Assembly: GCF_000003815.2 (NCBI RefSeq)
Contig: NC_049981.1
Coordinates: 15,929,859 to 15,975,302 of the forward strand
Direction: 5' to 3'
DNA length: 45,444 nucleotides
DNA from: Branchiostoma floridae
Lineage: Eukaryota > Chordata > Leptocardii > Amphioxiformes > Branchiostomatidae
Part shown: positions 28,460-39,800 of the stretch, in pieces
How the letters are laid out: each line of letters opens with the position of its first letter
Numbering within the stretch: the stretch's first letter is position 1
Made by a program: the position numbers and the translations under genes
Notes under the pieces: model-generated
Seen by the model: only the letters and a program-made list of their open reading frames with translations
What the model was told of the DNA's origin: nothing
Database searches by the model: none

Positions 28460-30654
28460 AATGCTGAACCTTTTTTTTATTTTTCAATGCTTTTTGAACA
28501 TTCATACAGTGCACCTTGCTAACAGTAAAGTGGTATGGAAACGCAGTTTGTCATTTTTCTATCCTTTGTCACGTTTCTTATCTACAACACTTCAACAGAA
28601 CTTACTTGAATTCTCCTCGTAAATGCTCAATGGTAAAAACTGCCAAAGCAGAGATCTCTGGTTTCAACTGGAACTAAACGAGAAGGCCTGTTCATATAAC
28701 AAAAACGGGCACATCTTTTCCTAATGTCAAAAAACAAGAACAAAGCCATCTTAAACATACTCTGCTTTGACATTGTGTCATCTAAGATCTCCAAGCCATC
28801 TTCATTCAAAACCTTCAATGGCGTTTCCACAAACTCTTCTTGAATACTTAAAGTCAACCTTAAAATGTCTTCCAGTTTTCTAAAACTGCATTTTGTTTCT
28901 AGTGCGTTTCCACAGAATTGAACCAATCTAAGCAAAATTTGTGTTAGTCTCATGATAATAATGGTCAAAGTTTCCGTGCACTCATACATAACACTCATGC
29001 AAAGCGATCCGAAGATGCGCCAAGTCGTAAGCCGTATCCAAAGCCGTTCCAAATCCGAAATAATCCGTCCGCATATCACAAGTCAAAAAACATCAAAAGT
29101 ATCACAAAACTTAGAAATATGCCTTACCAGCAACAATTCAAATATATACAAAAACAATATCATTTAATATCTTACTTAAATATTGCCAAAAATTGGAACT
29201 ATTGCAGTAAGTAAATTAGAGGTGTTATGGTAAATCCAGTTTTAAAACATCCATTTCTTTCTAAGCACAGTGTTTTTGGAAACCTTTGCTTTCAAGAAAT
29301 GGTAAACCCTTCTTAGTGGAAACTGAGTTCAGATAAAATGTGACAAGCCTGAATTATTACTCATAAATCATTCCTTCATTATTTCCATTGGTTTGTTTTT
29401 GACATTGATCTCGTTTCCCCTATTTAAAAACAATATGTGACCATGATGTCTAAAAGGTATGTCGCTAGTGAGATTGCAAAATGGATTCAAAGGAAAAGTT
29501 TAAAATGTTCAACGGTAAGAGGTGCACTTCTGTTTTAAGTTCAAAGCCTTGTTATTATTCAAACGGTTCTGCCAAGCAAAACTTATGAAGTGCAACATAA
29601 AAACATTTGATGGGTGGTTTTCCTTCAAAGTCTCATTTTCAAGTTTCCAAAACGTTCAATGGCAAAACTGTAGCAGTGTGAACAACATGACAGTTGAATT
29701 GTTAACTTTTAAAGGTAGAAGCACCATCGAAAATCTTTGAACAGCAAATGTATAAAACTCACAGTATTTTCCTATTGGATACCAGATGCAAAAGAAATGA
29801 GAGTATATATCAACGTATTAACTAAAGATTTCTATATTTTTCTCATCTCAACTGTTAGCTAGACAAATACATCAACTTAAATTTACAACAAAAAAACTTT
29901 TCTCCTGAAAGTTCTAAATCAGTTGCTGTTTCCTCAGAAAGTACTTCTTTAAAGATAAAAGTCCACAAGGCAGCTATTTTGCATGTCTAACATTCTGAGG
30001 CACTATCAAAGTATTAGCACCCACTACGTTCATAAGTATAATCATCATCATCTTTGGCAGATATAAAATCATCTTAAATAAATCATATATGATCTTTCCA
30101 GGCTCTGCCTATTCAAAACGATCAATAAATAATCATAGGTAGATCTTGAATATAAAGACACTGCAACAAAGAATCATGCAGCAAACGAGCTGCTAACTTC
30201 ATTCTTGATTTCCCTGATCTTGAAACTGTAGTGGGTGCTGGGACGAATCTGCCACCGCCAAATTAGCAGCCCGTGTCCGGTGAGCAACAGGCACCAATCA
30301 GCTGCCAGAGATATTATCCGACTGACCAACCATGTGGCCTCTTCCAAATGCCTCTCCACCGCTACATGGTGATTGGTTAGTCATCTGTGTCACGGCTGTG
30401 AGGAGAAAAACATTTTCAACCAGCTTTCTCAAAAAGAGAAGAAGCAAACAAAAAATATGTCAAACAACCAGTCTATCAAAGAACAGAGTTTCTACACAAA
30501 ACTCTCAGCATGGCCTTACTCAAATGTTTAATAATCTCTTCCAAAAGGTTACTATGATGATAGATAGAAAACGCATGTGAGAAAAAGCTTCTCAGTGGAT
30601 GAAATGTTTTGCAAAATGGCAAGGTCTCACATCAAGGTTCAGTTGAGCTCTGAC
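28460..30654 (-). other. CPEB1: Probable CPEB1 3' untranslated region
   Basis: The sequence follows the CPEB1 stop codon without a clear acceptor or gene. Candidate polyadenylation signals on the minus strand are ATTAAA at 29163-29168 and AATAAA at 28476-28481. The minus strand also has five TTTTAT sequences (29333, 29597, 29752, 29955, 30063), the canonical cytoplasmic polyadenylation element. One TGTATATA Pumilio site lies at 29143-29150. AT-richness makes some of these expected by chance. A 150-codon open frame at 28627-29079 has no resemblance and is not called. Confidence 0.45.
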
Positions 30655-30840
30655 CTACCTTCGGGACTTGTTGTTGCGCATGAGTGGGCGGTGGTGGCGC
30701 AGCGTGTCCAGCGAGTGGTGCCACTGCCAGCAGGAGCGGCAGTAGTAGCGGAAACACGACATCTCCCGGCAGAAGAATGGTCCCGGCTGGGAGTTACATG
30801 TGTTGCACAGGGAGTCCTCCAGGTAAGGGTCCACCTGAAC
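30655..30840 (-). CDS. CPEB1: CPEB1 coding exon 13, ZZ zinc-binding domain and stop
   Basis: The exon encodes [20 protein letters not shown], then [20 protein letters not shown] and LMRNNKSRR, stop TAG at 30655-30657. Six cysteines and paired histidines form the ZZ-type domain that CPEB proteins use for protein contacts and RNA orientation. The stop overlaps a donor-like CGAAG|GTAGGT. Confidence 0.96.
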   Translation of the reverse strand, partial: VQVDPYLEDSLCNTCNSQPGPFFCREMSCFRYYCRSCWQWHHSLDTLRHHRPLMRNNKSRR

Positions 30841-33800
30841 CTGTCAATCAATCAATCAATCATTTAGTCAGTCAGTCAGTTCATTTGCCTTCACTCTTTC
30901 CAAAGGAAGTTATAGTATCAAGATAGTTGTAAGCAATCATCTCACTCACTCACTCACTCACTCACTCACTCACTCACTCACTCACTCACTCACTCACTCA
31001 CTCACTCACTCACTCACTCACTCACTCACTCACTCACTCACTCACTCACTCACTCACTCACTCACTCACTCACTCACTCACTCACTCACTCACTCACTCA
31101 CTCACTCACTCACTCACTCACTCACTGGTATATCATCTGTCATTCCCCTTCAAGTGTCCTTGTGTTCAAGCCTAGTTGTTTTTTATCATTCCAAGGACTT
31201 GGAGTCTGAGTTTATTCAAATCCACCATCAGCATAGCAATATACAAAGTCATGTACATTGCAGTTACTCTTCCTGAGCTCTTTGAGTGCATTGTCTTGAA
31301 GCTCATTTCAATGTTTCATGGACATCTTAACTATATGAACATGACAATAAATATAAGAAGTTGAGATGATCATATATGGATGGACAAATACAGCATGTGA
31401 GTAGCATAACTGCCATCTATCTACAACTGCCCTGCCAAGCAAAAGATCAATGGATGGCATTTCAGCACCATGGGTTTTAGTGGGAACTTCTGAATCTGTA
31501 CCCTACATGAAGATAGTGTGAGGTCCAGATAGACTAGAACAAGGAGAAGTCTGACCTTCTTGGTGAACTTTGGAGTCTTGATCTCAATGAAAGCAGCCTG
31601 GACAGCCTTCATGTAGCTCTTATGGTTACCAAAGGTCACTCGGCCTGACCCTGAAACATAGAGAAGAGAACTAAACTCACACAACACACTACTCAAAGTT
31701 TCTAGATGTTTGTACAACGCTCTGAAGAAAAGAATAAATAACACACAGAAAAGTTTACATTCTAGCTTCAAATGAAAACATCAATACAAGCAATTGGGTA
31801 GGGTCCAATGATTGTAGAAATTCTAAATTTGCAAGCAAGTTTTTTAATTAAGCCAGGAAAACTCCAGATATTGTTAGATGAATCTCCCCTTATGTTGAAG
31901 TTTTTCAATGATTAAGGCTTAATCAGACTCTCTCTCAAGAAAGTGTTAGCACTTCTTCAAACATAGATTTATGAACAAGTCAATGTCATTTGTGGCAATA
32001 TCACAGTTGAAATGTTCTGTAGAAATGTCAATTTTGATTAAAAAAACATCATAAAACCCATCTCCAAAAAAAATGGCTATTTCGGGAGCATTCTTCTGGT
32101 AAGAGGAGTCCAACACAGCAATAAAGGTTTGCATTGTGGCTATGCCAAAAAGACAACAAATTTAAATTCATCCTTAATTCAAAATAGAGTCTCTGACCTA
32201 TAGGGTACTTGTGCTTATCGGTATCAATCCCAGCATACACCACTCCACCAAACAAGTCATTCATGATGTTAGCGAGCCCCTCTGCATTAAGCATCCCATG
32301 TAGCGCCCCGACAAACACGGTCTTCCCGGGATCCAGGCGCTGGGACGGGCAGCGCACGTAGTTACTGTCGGAGGTGACCCATGGTATGATCTGGACCTGT
32401 ATTTGCAAACAATACAAGTGTGAACTGTAAACAAATCATAATAGAATACTTAGAAAGTGAATGTAGAATTGCTTTATTAGCTTTTTTATTTTTTGCACAC
32501 AAAAGAGAGATCCAATAGCCCTGCCCTTCTCTTTCAAAATACAAAAAAATACAAAATAAAAATGCAGAAATGCAACAATTATACGGTTTGTCATTAGTGG
32601 AATTACTAATACCCATTTGCCAAATAGCAATTACTCAAGCAACTGGACATAATTTGGGTTGCTTGCTGGAGTAATTGCTACTTGGCGTATCTTATTACCT
32701 GGAAGTCTAACCTTCATCAACACACTAATAAGCATTCTTATTGGTCGTACTATTAGTATAGTGATGGACAGTCAAGATTGGTTTGTCAACAGCAGTTCTA
32801 ATGCTACAGATCAGCACGATAACAGTGTATACAGAAGCAGCCCATTTGATATAATATGTCTATTCCTAATTGCAACACTTTCATCTGAGTCTACTAATTG
32901 AACGGTACTACCAAGAGGAAGGCTACAACCCCTGACCTCTTTGCAGCGCATGCGTCGTGAGGAGATCTTGTAGAAGTACTCCCCGCCGTGGCTGAAGTCG
33001 TGTGTGCAGGCCTGCAGCAGCGCCTTCACCGCCTTGTCTGACTCGAACAGCACGTACACGTAACCTGCTTTGGGGAGGCAAGGGCCAGGGTAGGACTCAG
33101 GGTTGGACCACAGCTATAGTGACACAGCTTCAACTTTAGGTGATACAGTCAAATCTGTTAATGATGCAGTCACATTTTCCAAACTGGGGCCAGGCCTGGC
33201 AACTTTCGGGAACGAAAGGCATGATATAAGGGACAACACAACACACAGAACGTATTGAAATTAGTCATGAGCATGATTTGGTACTTGATAAACACTTAAA
33301 AGTTTATTTTTGGTTTCTGCAAACATCCCGACCAGGTCCCAGTTTGGAAATGTGATCGATTACTTTGACTACTGAAGGGACTTGAAATGATCACAGTGGA
33401 CAGCTAGCTGTTGTACACATGGATCATAATGCTTAGATCACACTCACTCACTCACCGTCCAGTTGACTGTCTGTTGTTAGACTGGAAAAAGATGTCTTGT
33501 CAATGGGAAAATCAGTCAATGACTAATAAAGAATGGCCTTCATGTAGGACAGGTTTGACTCTATGGATATTATATAAATGTATCAATTGTAGAAAAAACA
33601 GCAATATCGTTATAAAAATGTAAAAGTTTCAAATCAGATAGTAGTAAAAACAACATGTAGCATAGCTTAACCTACTTTTCCAGTGTGCAACAAAACTTAA
33701 TTGAAAAATTGCAATCTTCAAACTGCAATCAACCACAAAATTTGGAATAATTTTTTGATCGTCACCTTTTGGCGGATATCGGGGATGTTTGTTGTCCTTT

Positions 33801-36800
33801 CCTGGCCACTCCACTTTGATTGGTCCAAACGGTTTGAAGGCAGCCTGGAGACCAACTAGGAGGGAAGAAACATAAGGACTAACATTGACACAGTTGTTAG
33901 GAACTAGCAATGGAAATTTTTGATAGGAGCATTCCTCCTTACAAGTTAAGCCAACAGCACCACTTACAAATCTGAGTCAACTTACATTGGAAGCCACTTC
34001 ATAATAAACGTTTTAAAGAACATTTGCAGAAGTTAGGTGTGACAAGTTGTTCAGTGTAATATAGCCAGCTGCTGCCACCCCACTTGCCTTCAAAGCTGGT
34101 ATGTTACGCAGAAGGGCAGTTAGTTATACCAGCTATATAGATACATTTTCGAAACACCGTCCATGTCCATGGTGCTGAATAGTAGTCAAACAACAAACAA
34201 TTGCTTTCTGATTAGATTGTTCGAAAAAGTCTGCAAGAAAAACTGTGCAAAAGCTTCTAGTAAGAACGATGCAATTGTGCACACATTATCATCCATACTT
34301 TTCAGATCTAATGTAATATATGCATATATCTTTGCACCACTAATTTCTCTTACAGAGATTCAACTTTAAAGAAATACATCAAGTGTCAGATATATACTTC
34401 ACTGTACAACACATGGCAGTCTAAGTCACCAACCTTCAGTGATATCCCAGGGCACTCCTCCTAAGAACACCTTTGGTGAGTAGATGGGACACTTGTGTTG
34501 GCGCATGGGCAGCTGGCCACTCCATGTACAGGTCGGCTCACACATAGCTAGTAGCACATACAAATGGCCAATGTTGTAATTCAAATGATAAGCTCAGCAA
34601 GTCTATAGCAAGAACTGTTACCAGCTACTTCCACAGTAAATTGTGAAATACTTTAAGTGGTTTTCTCTTTAAATTCAGTTACAACAAATTTTCATCAATC
34701 AATGACTGTTTTTGAAAAGGTACAGTACATACCTCCCAAATTTTCAATGTCTACCAGTACATCATCGTCAGGTGAATGACCTAATCTCAGTTCTCGCGAG
34801 AGAACACGAGACTAGGTCAGGCTTGCGTGGATCATCTGCCCCCTCCCCCCGCCTCCTTGCGGAGAAGGGGTAGGTACCTCTTCAAAAACAGTCATTGATT
34901 GATGAAAATTTGTTGTAACTGTTTGCATACGTGACTGATGAACCTCTTCAACGATATCTTTAAATTCAGGTTTCGAGCAGAAGTAATGTAGTAGACTGGT
35001 TTATTGATTCAAAACAATAATGACAAAGTAAAATCAGCTTTGCAGCATGAGGGGCTGAATTACGCTGCTGAACAATCTTTTTTGTCAATGCAAACATTAT
35101 CACCACATGGAAATCTGAAGTGTTTGTTATTTGAACTGCAGACTTAAAACACCTCTTTTCTCCTCCTATCACGAAACCATAAACATATCAGTTACCATAA
35201 TAGAAATCCTGAAAGACCAATCTACAATTACAACTAGAGTGAATAAGGCATAAAATTCAGAAGTTGTTAAAAACACACGTTATACAATTATAGTAGTAGT
35301 AGTAGTAGTCCACTGTGTAATACAATGAAAAAGCAATTCCACCATTGCACCAAATTGAGACATTTTCTGGGAAGTCAGCACAATCTACAATTGAGTGTAA
35401 AACGAGGATGTTTTTTTCTTACCAGCAGCGTTTCGATACATCCTGGCGTCCCGTTCGATTCTGAAGGGGTCGTTGAACCAGTTTGCGCCAGCCCAGCGCC
35501 GGTCTGACAGGAGACTGGCGCCCGACGGCATGCCAACTGGGCTGTCAAGTTCGTTGGAAGACATCTGGTTGCCATAGAAACTGCCGTGCGAGTCATAGTG
35601 ACGTCGGAGAGGACTGCGCGAGTTAGAATCGAGGCTAAGACCTCCCTGTAGTTAAAAAAAACAAATATGAGGGGGAAAAATAGGCAAAATATTAGTAAAA
35701 GACAATAAGAATTTAGAAGCTTTCTAGTAGGGAAATAAAAGCATGTTTGCTGGCAAATGCAGCATGTTTCCCTCTTCAAAATATCCCATTTGTCATACAT
35801 ACTTTCCTTTCATCAAATTGATCAGCTTACAAAGTAAAGCATTATATAATAAAACAACCATTCACAGTGAAAAGCTTCAAAAGCTACCTATGAAATTGAC
35901 AAATCACAGTACAAGTCACTGTGGCAACCTATGAAATTGGCAAATCACAGTACAACTGACAAAGGCAACCTATCAAATTGACCAGTCACAGTTTAGCTTA
36001 CAAAAATAACCAATGTTTGTCGCTATAACATACCACAAGTGATGAAAGCGTGTCCTCGGGTGACATTGACCCTGTGCTGCTGCTGACACCGCTGGTGTCC
36101 GAGTCGCTGGGACTGGGAGAGCGGGAGTTACCATGACGATCATACATGTGGTTGAATCCTCCCCCTCCTATAGGGAAGAGCACAACAATTGTAATAGCTT
36201 AAAAGATTGGGTGCACTGTAGAAATACGAGGGGCGAGTAAGAACAGAAAGAAACAACATCCCGACTCCCGGGATTCGAACCCGCGCCGAACCCGGGCAGC
36301 CGGATCACAAATCCAACGTGCTAACCACAACACCAAAAGCTCAAGAGCTGTTGGCGTGGTCAGTTTGGCAGCGCTAGAACCCCACTGTTACACTACTCCC
36401 CCTTTTCTTTTCAAGATTCGTCCTCGAATCTCCGAGATCGACATCCCTGTGTGGCACATACTAGCCTGTTACTCACAGGGCCGGCGTGGGAACCATTGTA
36501 GAAATTCGGAGGGGCGAGTAAGAACAGAAAGAAACAACACCACGACTCCCGGGATTCGAACCCGCGCCGAACCCGGGCAGCCGGATCACAAATCCAATGT
36601 GCTAACCACAACACCAAAAGCTCAAGAGCTGTTGGCGTGGTCAGTTTGGCAGCGCTAGAACCCCACTGTTACAGCACCAAAAACTTTTGGGTGCACCACT
36701 TAAATTTAAGTAGAATGTCAAAAAAACCTAATAACAAAACTTATTTATAAGCTATCAAATCCTTGAACAAGTAACATGACAGACATTTTTATTATCTTTC

Positions 36801-39800
36801 TAACACATAGATGTCAAAAATATGATGTATACTAGTATAATCGATATCTTTCCACACTAAGAAAATATTTGGGTGCAATATTTGGGTGCACCCTGTGCAC
36901 CCACTGAAAAAAATTGGATGCGCAGTTCCAATTTTGGGTGCACCTGGGTGCACATGCACCCAATATTTCGAGCCCTGGACTGCAAACGTTTCCAATAGAA
37001 TTTGCCTGTGTGGTGAGCAACAACAGCTGGGATTCAAACTCCCAACCCCTTGGTCCAGAGGCAGGATACTACGCACACTACTGGAAAGGGGGGAGAAGGG
37101 CTTACCGAACACGGGCTCATAGCTGCCTCTCTCCATCTGACTGTTGTAACTGTACGAGCTTCTGTCCAACGGAGCGTGGTACAGATTCTGATCCATCCTG
37201 GTATCCACGTAACTGCCGCGGTCCCCCTGATTCAGACCGTACGGCGGCAGGAACGAGTCACGATCCTGGGTCTGGCGGTAGTTCCTGCGCCGGTCGTACG
37301 CTGTCGTGAAGTAGGAGGCCTGCTGGCTCTGCAGGGGGTCTGGTCCGGACGAGTTGACAAAGTCCAGTCCTGGGGACAAGAGAAACTTATCATTAGTCCT
37401 TACCAAATGAAACATTCACATTGAAAGTACAATTATAGTGATTTCCTGGAATATATCCGCTCACACCCACTGATTCTAAAACAGCCTGGCTACTCTTTAA
37501 GTAAGAAAGTCAAACACCATAAAACTTGACCATTCTTCTACTGTGAAATGAAACAATCCCAAAAGGAAATGCATTTACAGTAATCAGCTCTTCCACTGAA
37601 CTGTCAAAAAAAGTCAGGAAAACTTTGCATCAACTTATTTCAGAAGGACCTGCTGTTCCTAATAGCCTCACCTCTGGCATAACTGTCATGGTGAGGAGCC
37701 TGCTTACCGATGGTGGGGTTACAGGGCATGCTCGCAACCAGCCGGTCGATTATTGACATGGGCGTCATGACCGAGGAGGGCACCTGCAAAGCATCCTGGG
37801 TAGGAGGTAAGGCAACCGCCATTCCGCCAAATGGTTGGAACTCCACTGTAAAACATCCCATCCCAAAATAGTCAGGTCCATTTTATTGCACATGGAAGAC
37901 CTCAGAAAAAAATTGTTACCGTATTAAAGGACAAAAAACAGCATCAGACATAAATTTACAGAAAGATTTTCAAACATAAATATAAACTAGATAAATCTAA
38001 ATTTTCTAATATTCTTCTAATTTCTCTAATATGGAACATACTAGGAAAGAAACAGTATGTTCATATGTCAAAACTGTGTTGTTCATTCACAGTTTTGACA
38101 TGCCTCAATGAATGTTACTGCTACTTAGTCTTGCCCCATTACTCAAAATTTAGACGTGCCAAATAGAATGCACATATTTTTGAGGCGTGCAGCCACTCTT
38201 TCATTGGTCAAACTGCTGATTGTGATGGTATATTATCATATCAAAGCAGGTATTCCAACCAAAATTTCAAAAACACAATACAATGACTGTTTTTACTGTT
38301 TCTGAAAGAGCTAACCAAGAGGAGTAAAATGCTTTTTAAATGAAGCAAATATCTTGAAGGGTTGCTGAGATATGGCTCCACAAAGTTGCCAAAACCTACC
38401 CTCAGATATGGCCGGCTGCGCGATAAACTATGAAAATTAACAAAATACCTTTTTTGAGGGTTGATGAAAAGGTAAGTAAAGGCTGCAAAGCTTGTTTTAT
38501 CTTATTTCCCTGTAATATGTACTACATAGAATCACTCCACAGAGTTCTGAACATTCATGTCATTTTATTATGTTTTTACACAGGGTCGAAGTATGCATTT
38601 CACAACAAATTACACAGGTGGCACCGTGACCTTTGACCCCTGGAGAAGGAAAAATCCTCCAAAGATCACACACTTGTATCTCTTGACAGGAACAACCCTC
38701 TCCTTCAATATTTTACACATAACAGCACCCACTGGTGTCCTTTCACACAATAATTGTCATCTTCCCTGTAATTCTTTAAAAAATAAGTAAATTTGGGTTT
38801 AAAAGTTCACATTTTGGGTTACGGTCAATGGTGTTTTTTGCACCAGTTGAGTCGCATTGCAGAAGATTAAATATCATGCTTCATATACTTTTGCAATGTA
38901 CACAACAAATATACCAACATTAACAATGTCACATCCATAGAATATCAGCAATATTAATTGCCTTATAACAAGGTCAACTTGGTCAAGGTGAAAGGTAAGT
39001 GTGTGAATATGTCGCATTATTTTCATGTTAAGTCATGATGTTACACAGCATCAACAGTACAACTTTACACTTGTAATTGTATAATAAAATATAGAAGACA
39101 GATGTTAGTACTAATAAGAGATAAAATATCAATATGTAGACATTGTGAAAACACTAAATTTATTAGGATAAGTTCAACATTTTTCAAGGTCAAAGGCTGT
39201 CTTCAGGATACATACAATCGATACAGATTTCTTTGATGTACTTGCAGGTACATGTACTTCTCCTTATTTAATCAATACTATACTAGTATATAATAATTCA
39301 AGGTAAACAACTTTTCACAGCTTACTTATCATTCTCTGTGGTAGCAACAGTATTCTTTAAACAAACTTAATGCTGATAATGGAACTGGCTGCACAACTTG
39401 TCAACATTATGTTTGACCTCTACCATTCAATATCTCCGCTCCGCTCTCCGGTCTTATATCAGCTACATCTGGGAGTTGGTACAATCTGCATTCCACCTGG
39501 AAAACAAAATTATTTGAGTTTTATGATTAACATGTCTACCATGGTGATAATGTTCTTACATCTGAGGGGATGACGACCTACTCCAGTACCACGTCTGATG
39601 TTCATCTACATCATCATCTTTCTTATGACTTATGACTTCTTTCTTTCTTGTGACGAAAGGATCAGAATGATCCAATAATGAAATAAAGAATTCAATAAAG
39701 AAAGACAGGCAAGTTGGGGTAAGGAATAGATTAACTTATTATCATTAAGTAGATAAATACCTGCAACAAGATGGAAGGAGGTAAGTGTCACTGTTTCTGA

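Noticed and set aside
28627-29079. 150-codon open frame on the minus strand after CPEB1
   Set aside because: It has no recognisable domain, and its start and end do not coincide with splice sites. It lies in AT-rich sequence that fits a 3' UTR.
36914-37424. Plus-strand open frames opposite CPEB1 exon 5
   Set aside because: They are antisense shadows of a GC-rich coding exon.
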